From Alphaproteobacteria bacterium (GTDB lineage Bacteria; Pseudomonadota; Alphaproteobacteria; RF32; CAG-239), in NCBI GenBank assembly GCA_017444525.1, contig JAFSWL010000021.1, positions 1 through 32,004 of the forward strand: a stretch of 32,004 nucleotides of DNA, given 5' to 3'. Under the pieces are notes generated by a model. That model was given only the letters and a program-made list of their open reading frames with translations, made no database searches and was not told the origin of the DNA. Position numbers and translations under genes: made by a program. Numbering within the stretch: position 1 is the stretch's first letter; every line of letters begins with the position of its first letter. Below are positions 1 to 5,888 of the stretch, in pieces.

Positions 1-222
1 GCCGGATATGCCGAAAATTGGAACGATTTTGGAACTAATTTAGCGGTAAACGGAATTGCTAATATAATTGGGTTAACTGCAGAACAATTGCCATTATGGA
101 GAGCATCGGCAAGACCTCTTACGCAGTTTGGTAAGAAATTTTTTAAGCAAGGGATAAATTCTTCTGCTGACAAAGTTAAAAATATGTATTATAAGGAAGG
201 AGATGAAGAAAAATACTATTAA
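1..222 (+). CDS. C-terminal fragment of an unknown protein (5' end outside window)
   Basis: Frame 1 is open from the first base to a TAA at 220-222, giving 73 codons of a C-terminus that begins before the window. The last 17 residues read DKVKNMYYKEGDEEKYY, a Tyr- and acid-rich tail. I do not recognise the family. The segment FGKKFFKQG resembles FLGKQAIKQG near the start of the unrelated-looking gene at 2854-3216, which may point to a shared element, but the match is short. A second, degenerate copy of the same tail lies at 594-650. The gene is followed 28 bases later by the first of three small membrane protein genes on the same strand, so it probably heads that operon. The gene could be an effector, phage or structural protein; this fragment cannot decide. 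Confidence 0.6.
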   Translation, partial: AGYAENWNDFGTNLAVNGIANIIGLTAEQLPLWRASARPLTQFGKKFFKQGINSSADKVKNMYYKEGDEEKYY

Positions 223-250
223 GAATAAAACGTAACAAAGAGAGCAGAAT

Positions 251-595
251 ATGGAAAAAGAGGATAAAAAAGAAATTATAAAAAATAATATTTTTAAGTG
301 TATCGATCTCATACTCAATTTATTAATTGCATTTGGAATCTTTATAATAATTGTATTTCATATAATTGGTCCTTTTTTTCCTATTCTGTTCTTATTCGAT
401 TTTTGTTTTGTAGTCGGGTATCCGCTGTTTTTGCGATATGTATTAAAAAAGAAGTGGTTTGAGTGCACAAAGGATTACTATCTTAAAATAAAATATATTT
501 TGCTTCCTTGGTTGATAATGGAACTCGTAGTATTGCTATATTATCACAAAGCAACATATTTTATAATTAAAACCGTTATGAAAAATAGCAACTGA
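251..595 (+). CDS. Small membrane protein, tandem paralogue 1
   Basis: A 114-residue protein of unknown function. It has about three hydrophobic segments (residues about 18-38, 40-60 and 82-98) and a charged start (MEKEDKKE). The central block PFFPILFLFDFC, GYPLFLRYVLKKKWFEC is shared nearly word for word with the genes at 679-999 and 1072-1374, so the three are paralogues from tandem duplication. The start ATG has only a weak purine-rich ribosome site (GAGAG) upstream. The spacer before it (224-240) is almost identical to the one before the third copy. Arrays of small membrane paralogues directly after a larger gene are common for immunity proteins of toxin systems, but this role is inference only. 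Confidence 0.7.
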   Translation: MEKEDKKEIIKNNIFKCIDLILNLLIAFGIFIIIVFHIIGPFFPILFLFDFCFVVGYPLFLRYVLKKKWFECTKDYYLKIKYILLPWLIMELVVLLYYHKATYFIIKTVMKNSN

Positions 596-650
596 CAAAC
601 TGAAAAATATGTATTATAAGGAGAATGAGGACGAAGAAAGATACTACTAA
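594..650 (+). pseudogene. Relic of the upstream gene's C-terminal tail
   Basis: Overlapping the stop of the first small membrane gene is a 19-codon in-frame stretch ending in TAA. It reads DKLKNMYYKENEDEERYY and matches the tail DKVKNMYYKEGDEEKYY of the gene ending at 222. It has no start codon or ribosome site. It shows that the duplicated unit was the 3' tail of the upstream gene plus its following membrane protein, and that the upstream part was later lost or never fully copied. Confidence 0.75.
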
Positions 651-678
651 AAGAAGCAAATATCAAAAGGAATAAGAT

Positions 679-999
679 ATGGAAAAAGGGGGAATAAGAA
701 CAAAACTCATAGAGTTTATCAGTTATGCTATTATATTCGTTATTGTATTATTTAGTATAGAATTCTACGAATTACACTTCATTGTACCTCTTTTTCCTAT
801 TCTTTTTTTATTTGATTTGTTTCTCATTGTTGGATATCCGTTGTTTTTACGATATGTATTAAAAAGAAAATGGTTTGAATGTTGCAAAGATAAATTGTTG
901 CAAATAAAATATATATTATTACCTATATTGTTTTTAGAAATATTGGCACTTTTTGTGGTTATAATATGTTATCCGAATGAAATATTGCAAGCTCCATAG
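679..999 (+). CDS. Small membrane protein, tandem paralogue 2
   Basis: A 106-residue unknown membrane protein, second of three tandem paralogues. It has the shared core PLFPILFLFDLF and GYPLFLRYVLKRKWFEC, flanked by hydrophobic segments, and a C-terminal segment rich in Leu, Phe and Val. The ATG at 679 follows an AAAAGGA ribosome site with good spacing. It lies 28 bases after the relic tail at 594-650, the same distance as between the first gene's tail and the first paralogue. The N-terminal third diverges from the other copies, which suggests relaxed or diversifying change there. Function is unknown; an immunity-like role is a guess from context. Confidence 0.7.
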   Translation: MEKGGIRTKLIEFISYAIIFVIVLFSIEFYELHFIVPLFPILFLFDLFLIVGYPLFLRYVLKRKWFECCKDKLLQIKYILLPILFLEILALFVVIICYPNEILQAP

Positions 1000-1071
1000 A
1001 AAATAAAACATAACAAAGGGACAGAACATGGAAAAAAAAGCGTTAAAATAATAAAGAAACTGGTACTAAAA

Positions 1072-1374
1072 ATGATAAATTGTACTCTTTTTGTATTAAT
1101 TCTTTTTAATGTATTTATTGTTTTGAGGTTGCATGTAATAGCGCCTTTTTTTCCTATTCTGTTCTTGTTTGATTTTTGTTTTTTAATCGGGTATCCGCTA
1201 TTTTTGCGATACATTCTAAAGCGAAAGTGGTTTGAGTGTACGAAAGATGATTACCTTTGTATAAGATATATTATGCTTCCATTGATAATTATGGAATTAG
1301 CTGTTCTGTTATATTATCCGCATGAAACAATTATAGCAATTGACTTTTTAGCGGATAGTAATTTTCTAAATTAA
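1072..1374 (+). CDS. Small membrane protein, tandem paralogue 3, N-terminus probably frameshifted
   Basis: The third paralogue, with the conserved core FFPILFLFDFC and GYPLFLRYILKRKWFEC and three hydrophobic segments. The ATG at 1072 gives 100 residues but has no ribosome site. A better start, ATG at 1028, sits behind AAAGGGACAGAAC and a spacer (1002-1018) matching that of paralogue 1. From there the frame stops after seven codons. The A8 run at 1032-1039 is one base short of the frame that would read MEKKSVKIIKKL into the downstream ORF. So the gene is either a decaying copy or is controlled by slippage at the A run. Whether the shortened form is made is unknown. Confidence 0.55.
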   Translation: MINCTLFVLILFNVFIVLRLHVIAPFFPILFLFDFCFLIGYPLFLRYILKRKWFECTKDDYLCIRYIMLPLIIMELAVLLYYPHETIIAIDFLADSNFLN

Positions 1375-1399
1375 CAGATGAAGCATGTTAAAAAATCTC

Positions 1400-1444
1400 A
1401 AAATGTTAAACAATGTGGCGAATCTGCACAAAGTTTAACATTTT
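1400..1444. repeat. Inverted repeat AAAATGTTAAAC / GTTTAACATTTT
   Basis: Perfect 12-bp arms at 1400-1411 and 1433-1444 with a 21-base loop, followed by more T residues. It lies just after the third membrane gene and could end its transcript. The same AAAATGTTAAA word recurs in the hairpin at 1500-1533, so it may instead be a repeated protein-binding site. Confidence 0.55.
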
Positions 1445-1499
1445 TTATTTTCTGGATTTTGCTCATTTTCAAAAGTGCTTATTTTACGCGGTTTCCGAG

Positions 1500-1533
1500 A
1501 AAATGTTAAAGAATGAGTATTCTTTAACATTTT
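1500..1533. repeat. Perfect 15-bp hairpin sharing the AAAATGTTAAA word
   Basis: AAAATGTTAAAGAAT at 1500-1514 and its exact complement at 1519-1533 are separated by GAGT. The stem is almost all A/T, unlike a normal intrinsic terminator, and no gene ends directly before it. The region 1375-1649 holds nothing else that I can assign. Confidence 0.6.
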
Positions 1534-1649
1534 GATATTTGTGAGTAAAACAGGGAAAATCGATTACTTTTATAGCACCGAATTGTTTTTCAAGTCGATA
1601 TTTTTTGCAGCCAAAATTTGAGGCACCAGTGAGGCACCGATAAAAATTA

Positions 1650-1677
1650 AAGGCTCTCACAAAATCGTGAAAGCCTT
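1650..1677. terminator. Bidirectional intrinsic terminator, possibly the original one of tRNA-fMet
   Basis: An 11-pair stem with one mismatch (AAGGCTCTCAC with GTGAAAGCCTT, loop AAAATC). T-rich runs lie on both sides: GATTTTATT on the plus strand and TAATTTTTA on the minus strand. On the minus strand it comes nine bases after the 3'-end copy of tRNA-fMet at 1686-1700, the expected place for a tRNA terminator. Confidence 0.7.
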
Positions 1678-1685
1678 GATTTTAT

Positions 1686-1700
1686 TGGTTGCGGGGGAAG
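1686..1700. repeat. Candidate att site: direct repeat of tRNA-fMet 3' end (distal copy)
   Basis: TGGTTGCGGGGGAAG is identical to 5208-5222, the CCA-end of the minus-strand tRNA-fMet. The orientation and position fit the far end of an element integrated into the tRNA 3' end. Two GAGGCACC direct repeats (1620-1627 and 1631-1638, spaced 11 bp) lie just outside and could be recombinase or other protein sites. Confidence 0.55.
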
Positions 1701-1976
1701 TTTTGTCTTCGCTTTGCTCATTCCTTCGCGCTCATCGGCTTTGCCGACCGGCATATTCTCGTCTGCCTTTCGCTTGGCATGTCTTGATAAAATTTGCTTT
1801 TTAATTTTTAAAGCAGAAAATTTTATCTTCGGTCACTTGTTCCCATCGTTTCGCAGCGATACGCTATCGCTTTCTTGCTTATCGGGGAACTTCGCCCTTC
1901 CTCAACAAACAAGCATTCAAGGCTTGTTTGTTTTCCTCCGGCCGACTTTTTCGTCAGTTCAAATCCTTGCAACCAC
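1686..1976. other. Hairpin-rich non-coding segment flanked by inverted tRNA-3'-end-like ends
   Basis: This stretch is visibly richer in GC than its neighbours, and its plus-strand ORF (1714-2025) looks spurious. The left edge is TGGTTGCGGGGGAAG. The right edge (1951-1976), read on the minus strand, is GTGGTTGCAAGGATTTGAAC followed by TGACGA, a copy of the tRNA-fMet T-arm region lacking the G run. Hairpins inside are 1786-1827 (GATAAAATTT arms), 1839-1890 (GTTCCC with GGGAAC), the nested GCGATACGCTATCGC at 1856-1870, and 1906-1930 (CAAACAAGC with GCTTGTTTG). A strong terminator follows at 1981-2003. It could be a structured RNA or a tRNA-derived repeat element; transcription direction is unknown. 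Confidence 0.45.
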
Positions 1977-1980
1977 TAAA

Positions 1981-2003
1981 AAACGCCCCATAAAGGGGCG
2001 TTT
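1981..2003. terminator. Strong intrinsic terminator
   Basis: AAACGCCCC, loop ATAAA, GGGGCGTTT: a perfect 9-bp GC-rich stem ending in T residues on the plus strand. It also has a run of A residues before the stem, so it could act in both directions. It directly follows the structured segment and would end a plus-strand RNA made from it. The remaining 2004-2130 is AT-rich and empty. Confidence 0.75.
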
Positions 2004-2130
2004 CTATGTGGTTGTGCGCGACTAACAAAAAGCGGAAACTTATACCTAATTAAAATATTGATTTTTAATAATAATTTTAGCCTGTATGTAATTGCGATAT
2101 TTTTAACAACCTCTGACTATTAAAATTATT

Positions 2131-2475
2131 TTAAGCACAAAACAAGATAAAAAATATTACAATCGTTATCAATATCAAAAAATAAATCAATGTCTGCCAC
2201 AGAAGACGTTTTCCGAAACTTAAAGTTTTATTTTTATAAAAACGATTTATCAGTGGATTAACTAGGATATAGGTTAACATAAATGATATAACGGCAAATA
2301 TACGAAAGTTATATCTTAATGTTTCTTTATTTCTTATATAAAATTCCAAGTCATCGCCTTCAAAATGAGCATTTCCCATCAGAGCAAGAAATAACCCTAT
2401 CGTTAATGTAACGACTATAATCCAGTATATCCAAAATTTTATAGCATCAATCAACTTATTTTCGAATTTGGGCAT
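2131..2475 (-). CDS. Small membrane protein, paralogue of the gene at 2499-2837
   Basis: A 114-residue unknown membrane protein with hydrophobic segments near residues 14-33, 56-76 and 90-113. It starts MPKFENKLIDAIKF, nearly the same as the MPKFGNKLIDAAKF of its neighbour, and both share a central NPLINRFYKNKTL / GPLIKYFYRNRTL stretch, so they are paralogues. The ATG has an AAAAAGGAT ribosome site seven bases upstream. It is the last gene of a leftward group of four. The layout (unknown soluble gene then repeated small membrane genes) resembles the plus-strand cluster at 1-1374, though the proteins themselves are not clearly related. Function is unknown. Confidence 0.7.
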   Translation of the reverse strand: MPKFENKLIDAIKFWIYWIIVVTLTIGLFLALMGNAHFEGDDLEFYIRNKETLRYNFRIFAVISFMLTYILVNPLINRFYKNKTLSFGKRLLWQTLIYFLILITIVIFFILFCA

Positions 2476-2498
2476 TTTATATCCTTTTTAACCTTAAA

Positions 2499-2837
2499 TC
2501 ACATTACTATTGTATAAACAGTTCCAATGATAAAAGCAACAATATACATAACCGTCAAAATTGTGTAGTATTTCCAAGAAGGCAACGTACGATTTCTATA
2601 GAAATATTTAATTAGCGGTCCTCCGGCAATAAATATTATCAAAAAAATCAATTCTGCCATCATGGAAAAATATGTATAAGCACCTTCCTCATACTTTTGC
2701 ATAAATGCTAAGTCTTCAGGGGTAATCATTTGCGTATAAATGATGGCAAAAAGGCTTAATACAGTAAGTTGTGGAATAATAATGAATGCCAACACAAATT
2801 TTGCGGCATCAATCAACTTATTTCCGAACTTAGGCAT
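2499..2837 (-). CDS. Small membrane protein, paralogue of the gene at 2131-2475
   Basis: A 112-residue unknown membrane protein with about three hydrophobic segments (residues about 14-35, 58-78 and 90-110). It shares the N-terminal MPKF(G/E)NKLIDA motif and the PLI(K/N)(Y/R)FY(R/K)N(R/K)TL motif with the next gene. The start is supported by an AAAGGAG ribosome site. Only 16 bases separate it from the stop of the gene at 2854-3216, so the two are very likely co-transcribed and may act together. Candidate immunity protein or membrane partner; this is inference from arrangement. Confidence 0.7.
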   Translation of the reverse strand: MPKFGNKLIDAAKFVLAFIIIPQLTVLSLFAIIYTQMITPEDLAFMQKYEEGAYTYFSMMAELIFLIIFIAGGPLIKYFYRNRTLPSWKYYTILTVMYIVAFIIGTVYTIVM

Positions 2838-2853
2838 TATAACTCCTTTCGCA

Positions 2854-3216
2854 TTATTTCCATTTTGTTTGTATGTATTCTCTTGTTTTATCTTGCAACT
2901 TTTTATTGTATTTGTAAAGTGGAGAATCGTAAGCTCTAGCTAAATCAGCATTTGTCCAATCAGATACATTTTTATATAAAGGTGAATTTCTATCTGAAAT
3001 TTCATGAACAAAGTCCATTTCGCTGACATTCTGAGCCATAGGTGAGTTCGGATTTTGATATTCTTTTAAGAGCTCTATTGTTTCATCTTCACCCTTATTC
3101 AGTTTTTTTATTCCGGTATCTTCATCAGTGGCTGCAGAATAGGCTTTTTTCATTCCTTGCTTTATAGCTTGTTTTCCTAAAAAATTTATTGCTGTTGGTA
3201 ATAATTGTATTGGCAT
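2854..3216 (-). CDS. Unknown 120-residue protein with an internal SPLYK repeat
   Basis: An unknown protein. Residues 1-30 form a hydrophobic to basic, probably helical start (LLPTAINFLGKQAIKQGMKK). The middle is acidic. The C-terminal half repeats a short motif: NSPMAQNVSEM, NSPLYKNVSDW and DSPLYKYNKK. The start has a consensus AGGAGG ribosome site. It lies 92 bases after the gene at 3309-3776 and 16 bases before two small membrane genes, all on the minus strand. The FLGKQAIKQG segment weakly recalls FGKKFFKQG in the fragment at 1-222. It could be a small effector or phage structural protein; I cannot assign it. Confidence 0.6.
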   Translation of the reverse strand: MPIQLLPTAINFLGKQAIKQGMKKAYSAATDEDTGIKKLNKGEDETIELLKEYQNPNSPMAQNVSEMDFVHEISDRNSPLYKNVSDWTNADLARAYDSPLYKYNKKLQDKTREYIQTKWK

Positions 3217-3308
3217 GTTATCCTCCTAATTAAAAGTTTAAATTACTATTCAGATTAAAACTCTAGCAGAAATAAAACGGCTTGTATATGCCCTACATCA
3301 TGCGGAAA

Positions 3309-3776
3309 TTAAGCTTTATCATGCAAAAGCTTTTTAAATTCGCGATTATTTTGTTGTGCCAACTGTCTTAATTTGTTTTTTTGATTCTGTTCCACATAAG
3401 GAATTTGCATTTCGTTTGCTTTATTTGCTAAAAAACACTCTACAAAACTGTTTGCAGTTAATTTACTACCGTTTTGCAAAGCAATATCAAACTGTTCTCG
3501 TTGAACTTTTTTAAGATATTCCCGAAATGGCGCATACTTTTGGTCTTTAATGTCTGATTTTCGTTTGGCTTCCGAACGCGTGTGACATTCTATAACAGAT
3601 TCTATGGTATCATTACGTCTTTCACTCCATTCTGCCATTGCTTCTTTCAGCATATCCGCCGCCCAAGATAAAATCTGTTGTCTTAATTCTTTATTTTCGT
3701 GCAAATACGCATTATGCAGGCACATTGCGTCAAATTTGCGCAATGTCTTAAACGGTATTATCTCTTTGTAATCCAT
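3309..3776 (-). CDS. Unknown charged helical protein
   Basis: A 155-residue protein, rich in Lys, Glu, Gln and Asn and apparently mostly alpha-helical, with no signal peptide or membrane segment. It has two Cys near the N-terminal half (CLHN, ECHT) and one later (ECFL), without a metal-site spacing. The ATG has an AAAAGGAG ribosome site. It is the first gene of the leftward group of four and lies between the candidate att site at 1686 and the tRNA, so it probably belongs to the same mobile segment. I do not recognise the family. The 170 bases before it (3777-3946), up to the transposase, show only AT-rich sequence. Confidence 0.6.
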   Translation of the reverse strand: MDYKEIIPFKTLRKFDAMCLHNAYLHENKELRQQILSWAADMLKEAMAEWSERRNDTIESVIECHTRSEAKRKSDIKDQKYAPFREYLKKVQREQFDIALQNGSKLTANSFVECFLANKANEMQIPYVEQNQKNKLRQLAQQNNREFKKLLHDKA

Positions 3777-3946
3777 TTCTGCTCCTTTTCTAAAATAAGA
3801 TTTATATTATTTTAGTTAGGTGGTAATACCCGAAAACGCAAGAGAAGGTATTATTATTTGCTAAAAATTAATTATGGATAATTGCATTTCATTTTTTAAT
3901 GATCTAATTAAAGCTATATGAGCATTATTTTATCATAGAGGTTTGT

Positions 3947-5140
3947 ATGAAGAGGTATTCGATAGAACAAAAATATAAAATTGTTGCTGAATATAAAAAA
4001 TATCAATCTCCTAAAGACATTCAAATTAAATATGGAATAGCTAAATCAACTTTATATCATTGGCTTAAAACTTTTGATGAAGTAAAAGAGCTTGTTACGC
4101 ATACAAAAAAATATTCGGCTTGGGATATTAATCTGATAAAACGTGAATTACGTACTTTAAGAGAAGAAAATCAAATTTTTCGGGAGAGCGGATGTTCCAC
4201 GAAATCTTCTGTGAAAGACAAAATTGAAGCAATAGAAAAATTAAAAAATAAATTTTCTATCTATGCAATATGCCGAACTTTAAATTTATCGCACGGAACA
4301 TATTATCACCGTAATAAATACAGACCGGAAAAGACAACGTATCAAATACAAGACGAAATATTAACGCCACTTGTAAAAAAATATTTTTATGACAGTAAAG
4401 AACGTTTTGGCGCTGATAAAATTAAAGTAATGTTGGATAATCAGGGAATTGAAGCCTCTAAAAAACATATTCTCAGAATAATGAGAGAACAAAATCTTGT
4501 TTGTAAGCAAAAAAAGTTGAGAGCTTTGTGGTGTCCAATGAATAAATATCGTAAAAATAAATTAAAAAGGCATTTTACACAAGAACATCCAAATCAATAT
4601 TGGGTAAGTGATATTACACAGGTTCCGACATCGAAAAACAATACACCATGCTACATATGCACCATAATAGACTTATTTTCTCGTAAAGTTATTGGTGCTT
4701 CTGTTTCCGAAATTCAGAATATAGAATTGGTAAAAAGCGCTTTTGCCAAAGCTTATGCGGATAGAAATAATCCGGAAAATTTAACTCTTCATAGTGATCA
4801 AGGTTGTCAATATACATCTTATGTATTCAGAAAATATTTGAGAGATTTGAATGTAAAACAATCTTACTCATTTCCTGGTTCTCCACTTGATAATGCGGTT
4901 GCCGAATCGTTTAATAGTATTATGAAACGGGAAGAATTATCCTACAATTTATACACTTCAAAAGCACAAGTAGAACAGGCAGTTAATGAATACATTGACT
5001 TTTTTAATAATTACCGCCCGCATCGTAAACTTAAAAATATGACACCGGCACGGTATGAACAAATATATTACCAAGAACAAACAATATTAGAGAAAGAAAG
5101 GGAAAAATTAAATACCTTGAAAGAGATTATAAATAACTGA
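3947..5140 (+). CDS. IS3-family transposase, single fused ORF
   Basis: A 397-residue transposase. Residues 1-50 are a helix-turn-helix (YSIEQKYKIVAEYK, IKYGIAKSTLYHWLK), followed by a Leu/Glu helix like the zipper of IS3 OrfA. Then come an HTH_21-like region (ERFGADKIKVML) and an rve-type DDE core: Asp in WVSDITQVP, Asp in LHSDQGCQYTS, and Glu in NAVAESFNSIMKREEL. The ending NNYRPHRKLKNMTPARYE is typical of IS3 OrfB. In most IS3 elements OrfA and OrfB are joined by a programmed -1 frameshift, but here one open frame covers both. The gene looks intact. I could not find convincing terminal inverted repeats or target duplications, so the element's ends are not given. Confidence 0.9.
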   Translation: MKRYSIEQKYKIVAEYKKYQSPKDIQIKYGIAKSTLYHWLKTFDEVKELVTHTKKYSAWDINLIKRELRTLREENQIFRESGCSTKSSVKDKIEAIEKLKNKFSIYAICRTLNLSHGTYYHRNKYRPEKTTYQIQDEILTPLVKKYFYDSKERFGADKIKVMLDNQGIEASKKHILRIMREQNLVCKQKKLRALWCPMNKYRKNKLKRHFTQEHPNQYWVSDITQVPTSKNNTPCYICTIIDLFSRKVIGASVSEIQNIELVKSAFAKAYADRNNPENLTLHSDQGCQYTSYVFRKYLRDLNVKQSYSFPGSPLDNAVAESFNSIMKREELSYNLYTSKAQVEQAVNEYIDFFNNYRPHRKLKNMTPARYEQIYYQEQTILEKEREKLNTLKEIINN

Positions 5141-5152
5141 TAATGAAAAAGA

Positions 5153-5196
5153 AACAACTTTTCAAGAGTACCAAAAAGGTAGTCTAAAAAGTTGTT
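5153..5196. terminator. Hairpin after the transposase, likely two-way terminator
   Basis: AACAACTTTT (5153-5162) pairs with AAAAGTTGTT (5187-5196), with inner TACC and GGTA around an A5 loop. It lies 13 bases after the transposase stop. On the minus strand it is followed by TCTTTTTC, so it also serves as the present terminator of tRNA-fMet. Confidence 0.55.
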
Positions 5197-5207
5197 CCCT
5201 TTACAAG

Positions 5208-5284
<77 letters not shown>

Positions 5285-5297
5285 ATGAATTATCTGC

Positions 5298-5326
5298 TAG
5301 ATAATATATTTTTACCACATTGTCAA
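5298..5326 (-). promoter_or_regulatory. Probable promoter of tRNA-fMet
   Basis: On the minus strand TTGACA (5326-5321) is followed by 17 bases and TATCTA (5303-5298), 13 bases before the tRNA. A perfect palindrome, ATTATCT GCT AGATAAT (5289-5305), covers the -10 region and the likely start. Confidence 0.55.
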
Positions 5327-5422
5327 TACCTAAAATGCAAAATAATGATTTTTTATTTTTACACCATGCTTAAACAGCATATTTAATCCCAAAATCAACA
5401 AACCTGTTTAATACGGCAAAAA

Positions 5423-5452
5423 TTTACTGCACTTTTTTATTTTGTTTACTAT
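5423..5452 (+). promoter_or_regulatory. Possible promoter of the gene at 5474
   Basis: TTTACT, an 18-base spacer and TACTAT lie about 20 bases before the start codon at 5474. The match is moderate in very AT-rich DNA. Confidence 0.3.
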
Positions 5453-5473
5453 ATTAGCAATAGGAGGTATTTT

Positions 5474-5845
5474 ATGAAACAAAAATCACTATTTGAAAGC
5501 TTTATTGGCTTATTTATACGTACCAAATCAAAATCTGACAACAATATCCCGGCTGGCAAAGCCATCGATTTGCAAAACGCCTATATTACCGCTACACAAT
5601 GCGCCGATTATTCAACAGAGTCACCATATACAGAAATAATCAAGCAACTTTACTCATCTGAACCGGAAATAATTTCCTCCGCATTATACTATTTGCAAAA
5701 AATTGCCCAAAACGAAACAGAAATTGCACCAAAGATAATTTCCGCGTTGGATTCTTGTATTTCTGCAAAATCAGGTATATCCGCCTCTACCAAAGAGCAT
5801 ATTAAACATACCATAGATATCATTAATAAATATCAACCAAAATAA
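5474..5845 (+). CDS. Unknown 123-residue protein
   Basis: The start ATG has a consensus AGGAGG ribosome site. Residues 1-30 are basic with a short hydrophobic stretch (FESFIGLFIR). Residues 45-120 look all-helical, with a HEAT-like pattern (EPEIISSALYYLQKIAQNE, EIAPKIISALDSCIS). There is no signal peptide or clear membrane segment. It is a single gene converging on ftsZ and shares a two-way terminator with it, and its stop codon lies in the terminator stem. I do not recognise the family. It lies just outside the candidate integrated element, so it is probably a core-genome gene of this lineage. Confidence 0.65.
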   Translation: MKQKSLFESFIGLFIRTKSKSDNNIPAGKAIDLQNAYITATQCADYSTESPYTEIIKQLYSSEPEIISSALYYLQKIAQNETEIAPKIISALDSCISAKSGISASTKEHIKHTIDIINKYQPK

Positions 5846-5871
5846 AGAGCCTGTTCAAAGACAGGCTCTTT
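5844..5871. terminator. Two-way terminator between the 5474 gene and ftsZ
   Basis: AAAGAGCCTGT (5844-5854), loop TCAAAG, ACAGGCTCTTT (5861-5871): a perfect 11-bp stem with T/A-rich flanks on both sides. It lies between two convergent genes. Confidence 0.85.
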
Positions 5872-5888
5872 ATTACATTATTTGTATA

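Noticed and set aside
1686..1976. Permuted two-piece tmRNA
   Set aside because: The tRNA-like ends suggested it, but no tag reading frame, no proper acceptor pairing and no intact T-stem could be found.
1714..2025. Plus-strand ORF of 103 codons
   Set aside because: Odd composition, no ribosome site, and it runs through hairpins, a tRNA-like end and a terminator; better read as non-coding.
3781..3946. Left inverted repeat of the IS3 element
   Set aside because: I looked for a match to the right-end sequence near 5153-5200 and for TG...CA ends, but found nothing convincing.
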